A DNA stretch of 9,310 nucleotides from Sulfurovum sp. GTDB taxonomy: Bacteria > Campylobacterota > Campylobacteria > Campylobacterales > Sulfurovaceae. Location of the stretch: NCBI GenBank assembly GCA_021159425.1, contig JAGGRU010000088.1, positions 1 through 9,310 of the forward strand. Direction: 5' to 3'. Positions 1-6,581 of the stretch are shown in pieces; the stretch's first letter is position 1; every line of letters begins with the position of its first letter. The translations under genes were made by a program, and so were the position numbers. Below the pieces are notes generated by a model. The model was given only the letters and a program-made list of their open reading frames with translations, had not been told where the DNA came from and did not search any database.

Positions 1-60
1 AATCAAAAAAGACTGGGGATATAAAAAGCTAATATAAAGTTTTAATATATATAAATATGA

Positions 61-66
61 TATAAT
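61..66 (+). promoter_or_regulatory. -10 box of promoter for the SPOR-trpE unit
   Basis: A perfect TATAAT lies 33 bases before the SPOR-protein start and would place transcription initiation near 73. No TTGACA-like -35 box is visible 17 bases upstream; the sequence there is A/T runs, which is common for sigma-70 promoters in Campylobacterota. A GGAG at 85-88 is the ribosome binding site. Bases 1-60 show nothing else recognisable. Confidence 0.6.
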
Positions 67-99
67 CATTTCAAAATAAAATCCGGAGCTACCTCTCTC

Positions 100-879
100 A
101 TGAATGATCACAATTTAGATGACCTTATCATCGATAATATAAAACCTAAAAACAGTAAAGCAAAAAGTTTTTTAACTATTGCTGCTCTACTGATAGTTGT
201 ACTGATAGTCGCAATAATCCTTACAAAAATCATACTCAAAGACCCAAATGAAACGAACGTTTCTTTAGAAGAAAATAATACAGAAATGATCTCTCCGGAA
301 CTTAGACTTCAAAATGTTACCAAGAAGAAAGAAGAAGCAAAAGAAGAGACAAAGCTTTCAAGCATTATTGAGAAAGAACTTAGCGAACCGGTTAAGGCGT
401 CAGAAGTAAAAGAGATAGTTGAAACGGCAGAACCCGCTCAAGTACAAAAAACTGAAGTTGATAAACCGGCAGAGCTGAAAATTGAAGAAGAAAAAGAAGA
501 AGTAGCTGCCCCGCAAAGTGTTGAGATCACAAAAGAGTTTGCTCAGTCTCCAGCAACACCTGAAGTTAAAGAGAGTCCAAAAGCAGAGGAGGTTGCTGTT
601 CCTGAAACAAAACCAACTCCTGTTAAAGCGAAAAAGCCAAAAACGGTCACTTCTGTTTCAGGACATCCATACTACATTCAGGTAGGTTCGTTTTCAAAAA
701 CACCAAGTTCACGTTTTCTTGGTACCATAAAAAACAGTGGGTTCAACTACAAGATCACCACAACAGGCAAAACGAAAAAACTGCTTATTGGACCATACAA
801 AAACAGAGCATCTGCAAATACTGCTCTTGTTAGAGTAAAAGACCGTATTAATAAAAGTGCCTTTGTGGTTAAAAAGTAG
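100..879 (+). CDS. SPOR-domain membrane protein
   Basis: A 259-residue bitopic inner-membrane protein. Seen: a short cytoplasmic N-terminus, one hydrophobic segment at about residues 24-46, then a long low-complexity Lys/Glu/Pro/Ala/Val-rich linker (about 47-187), and a C-terminal SPOR-like domain (about 188-259) opening with YYIQVGSF and containing the LLIGPY segment typical of the fold. SPOR domains bind peptidoglycan stripped of its stem peptides, and in many bacteria they bring proteins such as FtsN or DamX to the division septum; septal targeting is therefore the inferred role, with no enzymatic domain visible. The start at 100 is supported by GGAG at 85-88 and by the TATAAT at 61. trpE begins 8 bases after the stop, so the two are probably cotranscribed although they have no obvious shared function. 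Family assignment is good; the exact division role is not shown. Confidence 0.85.
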   Translation: MNDHNLDDLIIDNIKPKNSKAKSFLTIAALLIVVLIVAIILTKIILKDPNETNVSLEENNTEMISPELRLQNVTKKKEEAKEETKLSSIIEKELSEPVKASEVKEIVETAEPAQVQKTEVDKPAELKIEEEKEEVAAPQSVEITKEFAQSPATPEVKESPKAEEVAVPETKPTPVKAKKPKTVTSVSGHPYYIQVGSFSKTPSSRFLGTIKNSGFNYKITTTGKTKKLLIGPYKNRASANTALVRVKDRINKSAFVVKK

Positions 880-887
880 AGTTTCCC

Positions 888-2294
888 ATGCATAAAACAA
901 TTTTATTTGATCAACTCACACCTGTTGCGCTCTACGGAAAAATCAAAACACTTTTTCCAGGTGAGATCACTATGCTTTTTGAAAGTATGGTCAATACAAG
1001 TGATGGGAACTTCTCATTTATTGTTGTAGGTGCACAAGAGCGTTTAAGCTACAAAAACAAAACAACCTCTTATACTGATCTTTCCGGTACAAGCAAAGAG
1101 TTAAAAGAAGATCCTTTCAGTTTTTTAAAATCTTATTATGCAAAAGTGGATAAAGAAGCGAACAAGAAAAAAGCCACAGAAGTTGGTTTCTCTTTTGTCG
1201 ATGGATTCATAGGGTTCATTGCTTATGATATGGTTAAAGTATTTGAACCGGTACTTGAAGAGAGTATGGATAAGCTGCTTGATCCACTCAATACACCTGA
1301 TCTGGATCTCATACGTCCCAAGATCATCATGGCTTACTCTCATAAGTCTGCGAAATTGACACTGATACTCAATGATGATTCTATGAAAGAAGGGATGGAT
1401 GCTATTGAAGCTATTTTACACAACACTTGTACACCAATGCCGATCAAGCCTGTTGTGCTTGAGGGAGAAGGAAGCTTTAGCATTGATGAAGAACGTTTTA
1501 AAGAAATGGTACTTGAGTGTAAAGAGAATATCCGCTCCGGAGATATTTTCCAAATTCTGCTTTCAAATCGATATACCCAAAAAGGGAAGATCGATCCTCT
1601 GAGTTTCTACAGAGTATTACGTTCTAAAAATCCCTCTCCTTACCTTTTCCTGCTTGACTATGAAGAGTTCTCTATCTGTGGTTCAAGCCCTGAAGTCATG
1701 GTAAGATTGACCGAGGGTGAAATACTGCTTCGTCCTATTGCAGGTACACGTAAACGCGGTAAAGATGCTGCGCGTGACAAAGAGCTCGAAAATGAAATGC
1801 TGAACGATCCTAAGGAGTGTGCAGAACACCTCATGCTCATAGACCTTGGACGTAATGATGTAGGTCGTGTGGCAAAAACAGGCACGGTAAAAGTAAGCGA
1901 TATGATGCGTGTAGAGAAGTACTCTCATGTCATGCATATGGTATCTGATGTAGAAGCACACATAGAAGAAGGTAAAGACATGTTCGACCTTTTTGCTGCT
2001 ACCTTCACTGCAGGAACCATGACCGGAGCACCAAAGATCGAAGCCATGAAACTCATCGCAGACTATGAAGGTTTAAAACGCGGCTTCTATTCTGGTGCAG
2101 TGGGTTACTTTGCCTTTGACGGGAACATGGACTCAGCGATCACCATTAGAACTTCACTGATAAATGCTGATTCTATTACACTCCATGCAGGTGCAGGTGT
2201 TGTAGCAGATTCCATCCCAGAGTTGGAATATCTTGAAGTTAAAAATAAATTGGGTGCCCTGCTTGCAACATTAAAAGAAATGGAAAGTCTTTAA
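888..2294 (+). CDS. trpE: Anthranilate synthase component I (TrpE)
   Basis: Cytoplasmic enzyme that converts chorismate to anthranilate, the first committed step of tryptophan synthesis, using ammonia delivered by a TrpG glutaminase subunit not encoded here. The 468 residues show an N-terminal lobe with a MLFES motif (29-33), corresponding to the LLES tryptophan feedback site of enteric TrpE, and a full chorismate-binding domain: RPIAGT (282-287), DLGRND (319-324), GTMTGAPK (376-383) and the C-terminal GAGVVADS segment. The Ala in PIAGT separates TrpE from aminodeoxychorismate synthase PabB, which has PIKGT. At 468 residues it is somewhat shorter than enteric TrpE (about 520). The ATG at 888 has only a weak ribosome binding site and lies 8 bases after the SPOR gene, suggesting coupled translation. 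No leader peptide or attenuator is visible. The 3' end converges on the ATPase gene, leaving only 16 bases. Confidence 0.93.
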   Translation: MHKTILFDQLTPVALYGKIKTLFPGEITMLFESMVNTSDGNFSFIVVGAQERLSYKNKTTSYTDLSGTSKELKEDPFSFLKSYYAKVDKEANKKKATEVGFSFVDGFIGFIAYDMVKVFEPVLEESMDKLLDPLNTPDLDLIRPKIIMAYSHKSAKLTLILNDDSMKEGMDAIEAILHNTCTPMPIKPVVLEGEGSFSIDEERFKEMVLECKENIRSGDIFQILLSNRYTQKGKIDPLSFYRVLRSKNPSPYLFLLDYEEFSICGSSPEVMVRLTEGEILLRPIAGTRKRGKDAARDKELENEMLNDPKECAEHLMLIDLGRNDVGRVAKTGTVKVSDMMRVEKYSHVMHMVSDVEAHIEEGKDMFDLFAATFTAGTMTGAPKIEAMKLIADYEGLKRGFYSGAVGYFAFDGNMDSAITIRTSLINADSITLHAGAGVVADSIPELEYLEVKNKLGALLATLKEMESL

Positions 2295-2310
2295 GAACGC
2301 TCCATTTCAC

Positions 2311-3531
2311 TCAATACAAAAACCCAAATAGCCACAAAGGAACTCTGTTGCCAAATCCTCTTTCTATCTCATCTGAAGCGACAAAAGAATGGCTCATGTC
2401 CTTTATCTGTTTATAGGATTTTCCTTTTCCTCCTACTTCAAAAGTCAAAGTGTCATCAAGTAAAAAGTCTCCACTCTTTGGGGCAATGAGTTTATGTTCT
2501 TTACTAAGTTGATTCATAAAGAAAGTCTCTCTTACTGTACCAATATTTGCTTTTGAGGTAAAGAGTAGATTGCTATTGTCCAAATAAATCTTTTCAGGTT
2601 TTTCCATGCTTCCTAAACCTTTTGAACTTTTCATAAGCATCTTTATAAGCCCTGCATCTTCAAGGTATTTTAAATAGTTTTTTAAAGTTCTCTCATCTCC
2701 CACACCAATAATACTCTTTAATTTTTTCATATCAGGAACAAAAGGTACAGAGGCGGAAATAACTTTAAGAAGAGACTTTAGTTTTTTAATACTGTTGCCT
2801 GTCAAAGAAGGATAAATAGCAAGCAAGTCATTCTCTATAGTTGTATGAATATTTTGCTCCAAAGCCAAATAGAACTGCTCTTTGTTATTGTATTCAAAAT
2901 AGTAAGGGTAGTATCCAACTTCAAGATATTCTTTAAAGAGTACTAATATTTTCTGATTTTTTTTAGCTAAACTATCTACTATAGCTTGTGCTATACTCTG
3001 ATGTTCTATTAGAACTGTTTCAAGTTCAAAACTCTCTAGCTCTATGTTTAATTTTATCTCTATAAATTCACGAAAACTCATGCCTTTCATTTTGTAAACC
3101 AAGGCTCTTCTACTTAAGTCATGACTCCCTTTATGTATTTCCAAGGCTGAACTTCCTGAAACTATAAGTTTTAATTTCCTAAAAGTATCGTTAATACTTT
3201 TTAACTCTTTTGACCAATTTTGGTACTTGTGTATCTCATCTATACAAAGTAGTTCTCCTCCCATTTTTACAAACTCATCTGCTATGTCATACAGAGTATT
3301 GTTCCCTAAAAGAAAATGGTCTGCTTGTATGTACAGGGCTTTGTCTGTGTAAATATCAGGGTAATTCTGTTGCATATATTGTGTAATGGCTGTGGTCTTT
3401 CCAATCCCTCTTTGTCCCGATATAATTGAGAAACGATTAGAGAGTGATTCTTGTTTTAAAAAGTATCGTACATACTCTTGTCTATAATTTACAATATAGT
3501 TTTGGCTTAATTGAAAAAGTTCTTCTAACAT
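2311..3531 (-). CDS. AAA-family ATPase with DUF4143 C-terminal region (COG1373 type)
   Basis: A 406-residue protein that appears complete. Seen: Walker A GQRGIGKTT (39-47), Walker B LLCIDE followed by IH (94-101), a sensor-like strand ending SGSS (125-128), and a C-terminal half of the DUF4143 kind with the helix-turn-helix-like segment before it. The tail has a RETFF helix, GDFLLDD and EVGGK (365-369), an arrangement reminiscent of the PD-(D/E)XK nuclease-like fold often seen at the end of this family, though nuclease activity is not established. The biological role of these ATPases is largely unknown; they are common, patchily distributed accessory genes. The ATG is supported by AGGAG 6 bases upstream and a TGATATAAT extended -10. 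It is more AT-rich than its neighbours (two sampled 60-base lines have 27% GC and one 33%, against 45-48% in sampled aroE and trpE lines) and runs opposite to them, suggesting acquisition. Confidence 0.85.
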   Translation of the reverse strand: MLEELFQLSQNYIVNYRQEYVRYFLKQESLSNRFSIISGQRGIGKTTAITQYMQQNYPDIYTDKALYIQADHFLLGNNTLYDIADEFVKMGGELLCIDEIHKYQNWSKELKSINDTFRKLKLIVSGSSALEIHKGSHDLSRRALVYKMKGMSFREFIEIKLNIELESFELETVLIEHQSIAQAIVDSLAKKNQKILVLFKEYLEVGYYPYYFEYNNKEQFYLALEQNIHTTIENDLLAIYPSLTGNSIKKLKSLLKVISASVPFVPDMKKLKSIIGVGDERTLKNYLKYLEDAGLIKMLMKSSKGLGSMEKPEKIYLDNSNLLFTSKANIGTVRETFFMNQLSKEHKLIAPKSGDFLLDDTLTFEVGGKGKSYKQIKDMSHSFVASDEIERGFGNRVPLWLFGFLY

Positions 3532-3537
3532 AAAAGA

Positions 3538-3568
3538 CTCCTAATAGTAATAGAATACTATTATATCA
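3538..3568 (-). promoter_or_regulatory. Promoter and ribosome binding site of the ATPase gene
   Basis: Read on the minus strand, an extended -10 TGATATAAT occupies 3568-3560, placing the transcript start near 3553. AGGAG at 3542-3538 is a strong ribosome binding site 6 bases from the ATG. There is no -35 match at the expected place (3588-3583), where TACTA repeats lie instead. An extended -10 can work without a -35. Confidence 0.6.
3542..3563. repeat. Perfect 8-bp inverted repeat over the ATPase promoter
   Basis: TAATAGTA (3542-3549) and its exact complement TACTATTA (3556-3563) are separated by 6 bases. The dyad covers part of the -10 box, the predicted start site and the edge of the Shine-Dalgarno sequence, so it could be a repressor operator. 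As it spans the predicted start, only part would be in the RNA. Function is inferred from position alone. Confidence 0.5.
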
Positions 3569-3576
3569 TAATATTT

Positions 3577-3597
3577 TAGTAATACTATACTATACTA
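3577..3597. repeat. TACTA tandem repeats with overlapping small dyad
   Basis: Three exact copies of TACTA lie head to tail at 3583-3597, and the first forms a palindrome TAGTA-A-TACTA with the sequence at 3577-3581. They sit about 30-45 bases upstream of the predicted ATPase transcript start and use the same TAGTA/TACTA word as the nearby inverted repeat. They could be protein binding sites or simply low-complexity AT sequence. Confidence 0.4.
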
Positions 3598-3622
3598 TAT
3601 ATTAGCTCTTCAAAGAAATTTT

Positions 3623-3645
3623 AGGTTCCTGTTGTATAAGAACCT
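3623..3645. repeat. Inverted repeat upstream of aroE
   Basis: AGGTTC (3623-3628) and GAACCT (3640-3645) form a 6-bp dyad with an 11-base spacer, centred about 55 bases upstream of the predicted aroE start site. It is flanked by a 9-bp direct repeat TCTTCAAAG at 3607-3615 and 3652-3660. No T-run follows it on either strand, so it is not an intrinsic terminator; a regulator site is possible. Confidence 0.35.
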
Positions 3646-3653
3646 TGAACTTC

Positions 3654-3682
3654 TTCAAAGCATAAGTTACATCTTGTATAAT
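3654..3682 (+). promoter_or_regulatory. aroE promoter
   Basis: TATAAT at 3677-3682 is preceded by TTCAAA at 3654-3659, a 4/6 match to the -35 consensus with 17-base spacing. Transcription would start near 3689, giving a leader of about 21 bases that contains the AAGGA ribosome binding site at 3696-3700, 10 bases before the ATG. Confidence 0.6.
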
Positions 3683-3710
3683 AATAAAAATTACTAAGGA
3701 TAGTACATCC

Positions 3711-4508
3711 ATGTCTAAACAGCTTTTTGCCATCTTTGGAAACCCTGTCTCCCACTCTAAATCACCTCTTATGCATAACCTCTCTTTTCAAGGTTTGAAC
3801 TATGATGCATGTTATGCGCGCTACAGACTGGAAGATGGTACTTCACTTAAAAAAACTTTTTTTGCTCTGGGGTTAAAAGGCATTAACATTACCGTACCAC
3901 ACAAAGAACATGCCTATGCTGCCTGTGATGTACTTGACCCCTTTGCCAAAAAAGTAGGTGCAGTCAATACCATCGTTGAAAAAGAGGGGAAACTCTATGG
4001 GTACAATACAGATGCTCCCGGTTTTTTAAAAGCGATCTCTGAGTTTAAAGAGAGTAAAACTGTACTATTTTTGGGTGCTGGCGGTACTGCACAATCCACT
4101 TCCAGCATATTGCGTGATAAGAACTATGAAGTGACGCTGCTCAATAGAAGTGAAGGTCGATTGGAGAAGTTTAAGCAAGATGGCTTTGAAACGTACACTT
4201 TTGATAATTTCATAGCAAAAAAGTACGACCTTGTGATCAATATGACTTCAGCAGGTCTTGAAGATAACTCACTTCCGGCACCCAAAGAGATACTTGATGC
4301 TGTCATACCCCGGGCGAAAGCCTGTGTTGATGTAATTTACGGAAAAGAAACACCCTTTTTAAAATTGGCAAAGTCATACAATAAGCCCACGAAAGACGGC
4401 TCTGACATGTTGCTTTATCAGGGTATCATTGCTTTTGAATATTTTACAGACCATCTATACACATTTGATGAAATTGAACCCCACATGAAAAAAGCATTTA
4501 TATTGTAA
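3711..4508 (+). CDS. aroE: Shikimate dehydrogenase (AroE)
   Basis: NADPH-dependent cytoplasmic enzyme reducing 3-dehydroshikimate to shikimate, the fourth step of the pathway to chorismate. Its 265 residues match the usual length. Seen: the shikimate-binding FGNPVSHSKSP (9-19), NITVPHK with catalytic Lys65, GAVNT (83-87), YNTDAPG with catalytic Asp101, the nucleotide-binding GAGGTA (122-127), NRS (145-147) in the position that in AroE selects NADP, and the C-terminal GSDMLLYQG that closes over the substrate. The INMTSAGL segment has Met where most relatives have Ala, probably harmless. The start is fixed by AAGGA at 3696-3700 and the TATAAT promoter. The octaheme cytochrome gene follows after 8 bases, with its ribosome binding site overlapping the aroE stop, so they are probably cotranscribed. 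Its pathway partners trpE and DAHP synthase are nearby but in other transcription units. Confidence 0.95.
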   Translation: MSKQLFAIFGNPVSHSKSPLMHNLSFQGLNYDACYARYRLEDGTSLKKTFFALGLKGINITVPHKEHAYAACDVLDPFAKKVGAVNTIVEKEGKLYGYNTDAPGFLKAISEFKESKTVLFLGAGGTAQSTSSILRDKNYEVTLLNRSEGRLEKFKQDGFETYTFDNFIAKKYDLVINMTSAGLEDNSLPAPKEILDAVIPRAKACVDVIYGKETPFLKLAKSYNKPTKDGSDMLLYQGIIAFEYFTDHLYTFDEIEPHMKKAFIL

Positions 4509-4511
4509 GGG
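4507..4511 (+). promoter_or_regulatory. Ribosome binding site of the cytochrome gene
   Basis: AAGGG begins inside the aroE stop codon. It lies 5 bases from the ATG at 4517 and 8 bases from the ATG at 4520, so the second ATG (protein beginning MKKFF) is about as likely as the first. The overlap suggests coupling to aroE translation. Confidence 0.5.
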
Positions 4512-4516
4512 TCGGA

Positions 4517-5857
4517 ATGATGAAAAAGTTTTTTATATTTACACTACTTATTCTTCTTATTCCAGCCACCATCATCTGGTTCAACCTGCCTAAACTTACT
4601 CCTTACTACACACAATTGACAAAAACCCGTGTAGGGCTTAACCTTGATCTTCAGCCTAAAGAACAAAAAGATGCCCAATTTGTAGGTTCGGGAAAATGTA
4701 AAAAATGTCATGAAGAGAATTATCATGACTGGAAAAACTCTCTTCATTCAAAAATGATACAAGAGATAAAATCTGATCCATCTGTTGTTGTTGCAGACTT
4801 TTCACAACTGCCTTCTGATGCAGATTTTACTTTGGCAGAAGCAGTCTATACCATAGGAAGTAAATTTAAACAACGTTATATGATACCTGCCACCATCAAT
4901 GGGAAAGAAGATTTCAGGCTTGGCAACTATCAGTGGAATTCAGAAAATAAAAACTGGCAGCATTTTAAACCCTATAATTACTGGTACAAAGACTCTTACC
5001 CTCATGACAACAAAGAATTTCCGACATCAACTACCTGTGACGGTTGTCACTTTACAGGCTATATGTCTACCCAAAAGAGGGTTGAACCTGCCATTGCCTG
5101 TGAAAGCTGTCACGGACCGGGAAGTAAGCATGTAAAAGATCCGGACAGTCGTATTTTTAAAGCCAGTCTCGTTGACCCGATGCGTACAAATGAAGTATGT
5201 TTTCAATGTCACATGAGAAACAGAGACAAACGCATAGAGACAAAAAATATGTCTGCAAAAGATATGTGGATGACCGCCAAAGATTACCCTGCAGGGTATG
5301 AACCGGGGAAAGCTCTGATCAGTTATAAACTCCCTGCCCCTTTTGCTTTAGGACAGGAGACAAAAGAGTTTTGGGCAAATGGTGCAGCTAAAAAGAACCG
5401 AACACAGGGAAATGAATATATACATGACAGAATGTATCAGCATGGTATTACCTGTATTAACTGTCATAATCCTCACAAACTGACAAATACGGCTCAAAAG
5501 AGTGAAGGCAATGATGCCTGTATGAAGTGTCACTCTTTTGGTTCCATCATTGGACCTCACCAGGTGACACTTGAACAGCATACACAACATAAAGCAGACT
5601 CCAAAGGTTCTCTATGCATAGAATGTCATATGCCTAAAACTGCGAAACATACAGCTAAATCACCTTTAACTGTACGTTCACACCTCTTTAGCTTTACCTA
5701 CCCTGCTCAAACAAAAGCGTATGGAATGCCTCCGGAAACCAATGCCTGTTATGCCTGTCATAAAGACAAAACACTGGATTCACTACAAAACAATCTCAAA
5801 GAGTGGGGGAAGCTTGAGTGGGAAAAACTTGAAATTCCACAATTAGGGATTGAATAG
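4517..5857 (+). CDS. Octaheme cytochrome c, cytochrome c554-like family
   Basis: A 446-residue periplasmic electron-transfer protein. Seen: a hydrophobic N-terminal segment (about 5-24) with two preceding lysines and no clear AXA cleavage site, so it may remain as a membrane anchor; then exactly eight CXXCH heme motifs at Cys 61, 174, 195, 228, 313, 335, 367 and 411. Aromatic-rich text between hemes 1 and 2 (YTIGSKFKQRY, QWN, W-rich) is typical of multiheme proteins matching the cytochrome c554 profile. No CXXCK motif exists, so it lacks the Lys-ligated catalytic heme of NrfA nitrite reductase. Whether one heme is catalytic, as in hydroxylamine oxidoreductase or tetrathionate reductase relatives, cannot be decided here. 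It is probably cotranscribed with aroE although the functions differ; a two-component system follows 49 bases later. The start could equally be the ATG at 4520. The family call is firm, the reaction unknown. Confidence 0.88.
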   Translation: MMKKFFIFTLLILLIPATIIWFNLPKLTPYYTQLTKTRVGLNLDLQPKEQKDAQFVGSGKCKKCHEENYHDWKNSLHSKMIQEIKSDPSVVVADFSQLPSDADFTLAEAVYTIGSKFKQRYMIPATINGKEDFRLGNYQWNSENKNWQHFKPYNYWYKDSYPHDNKEFPTSTTCDGCHFTGYMSTQKRVEPAIACESCHGPGSKHVKDPDSRIFKASLVDPMRTNEVCFQCHMRNRDKRIETKNMSAKDMWMTAKDYPAGYEPGKALISYKLPAPFALGQETKEFWANGAAKKNRTQGNEYIHDRMYQHGITCINCHNPHKLTNTAQKSEGNDACMKCHSFGSIIGPHQVTLEQHTQHKADSKGSLCIECHMPKTAKHTAKSPLTVRSHLFSFTYPAQTKAYGMPPETNACYACHKDKTLDSLQNNLKEWGKLEWEKLEIPQLGIE

Positions 5858-5861
5858 TTAT

Positions 5862-5892
5862 TTGACATCAATTAACCTTTAAAGATTACAAT
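5862..5892 (+). promoter_or_regulatory. Possible promoter for the two-component operon
   Basis: TTGACA at 5862-5867 is a perfect -35 box; TACAAT at 5887-5892 is a 5/6 -10 box, but the 19-base spacing is longer than ideal. Transcription would begin near 5899, inside the first of two ribosome binding sites of the regulator gene. Confidence 0.4.
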
Positions 5893-5894
5893 AC

Positions 5895-5926
5895 CAGGAG
5901 TAAAAAATGCTACAAAACAGGAGTAA
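5895..5926 (+). promoter_or_regulatory. Duplicated ribosome binding sites of the response regulator
   Basis: CAGGAGTAA occurs twice, at 5895-5903 and 5918-5926, each a few bases before an in-frame ATG (5907 and 5931). AGGAG-to-ATG spacings are 6 and 7 bases, so both starts look usable. Confidence 0.6.
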
Positions 5927-6581
5927 GAAGATGATCAACATCCTTATGATAGAAGATGATCCGGAATTTGCAGAACTTTTAACCGAGTATCTGTCACAAT
6001 TTGACATTAAGATAACAAATTTTGAGGATCCCTATTTGGGCTTAAGTGCCGGTGTAAAGAAGTATGACTTGATGATACTCGACCTTACACTTCCCGGTAT
6101 GGATGGTCTTGAAGTCTGTGAAGAAGTCGTACGTAAATATGACATGCCGGTTATCATCTCTTCTGCTCGTTCTGATATTAGTGATAAAGTAAAAAGTTTT
6201 GAACTGGGTGCCTATGACTACCTTCCGAAACCCTATGATCCTAAAGAGATGTATGCGCGTATTATGTCTATTTTAAATCGTTTGAGCAAAGGAGAAGGAA
6301 AATCTGCCTTACCACAAAGTGATTTTGAGATCAAAGGTGATACGATCTATTTTAAAAGCACTGCACTCTCTTTAACTCCGGCAGAATTTGAAGTACTCTC
6401 GCTTTTGGTTAAAAATCAGGGGATTACCCAGTCTCGTGAACAGATCATTAATACATCAGGTACCATGAGTATTGATTCTCAAGGAAAAAGTCTAGATGTG
6501 ATCATTTCTAAAATACGTACGAAACTCAATGATAATAAACGTATACAGGCAGTACGCGGAGTAGGCTATAAACTTGTTTAA
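5907..6581 (+). CDS. OmpR/PhoB-family response regulator
   Basis: A DNA-binding response regulator, 224 residues from the first ATG. Seen: a receiver domain (about 10-124) with the acidic pair Asp17/Asp18, phosphoacceptor Asp59 in LDLTLPGMDG, switch Ser86 and Lys108 in PKPYDP; then a C-terminal winged helix (about 135-224) with LTPAEFEVL, ISKIRTKL and the closing VRGVGYKL, diagnostic of the OmpR/PhoB class. The likelier mature start is the ATG at 5931 (protein opening MINILMIEDD, a typical receiver start, phosphoacceptor then Asp51): both ATGs are preceded by an identical CAGGAGTAA. The kinase gene overlaps its 3' end by 8 bases, so the pair is one operon and a cognate system. The kinase resembles ArsS/CprS, so this is probably an ArsR/CprR-like regulator; its target genes are not evident. 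Confidence 0.92.
   Translation: MLQNRSKKMINILMIEDDPEFAELLTEYLSQFDIKITNFEDPYLGLSAGVKKYDLMILDLTLPGMDGLEVCEEVVRKYDMPVIISSARSDISDKVKSFELGAYDYLPKPYDPKEMYARIMSILNRLSKGEGKSALPQSDFEIKGDTIYFKSTALSLTPAEFEVLSLLVKNQGITQSREQIINTSGTMSIDSQGKSLDVIISKIRTKLNDNKRIQAVRGVGYKLV

Noticed and set aside
1683..1961. Minus-strand 92-codon frame inside trpE, and other antisense frames over aroE, the cytochrome and DAHP synthase.
   Set aside because: They lie fully within strongly recognised genes, have no ribosome binding site and show no recognisable protein features.
888..2294. PabB (aminodeoxychorismate synthase) instead of TrpE, given the short length.
   Set aside because: The motif is PIAGT rather than PIKGT, and a MLFES tryptophan-site motif is present.
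2277..2308. Inverted repeat GAAATGGA/TCCATTTC across the trpE stop, a possible terminator.
   Set aside because: The loop is 16 bases and no T-run follows on either strand, so it is not a convincing intrinsic terminator.
4517..5857. NrfA-type nitrite reductase or canonical hydroxylamine oxidoreductase.
   Set aside because: There is no CXXCK motif, and only about 31 residues follow the last heme, leaving little room for the C-terminal region carrying the P460 cross-linking Tyr.
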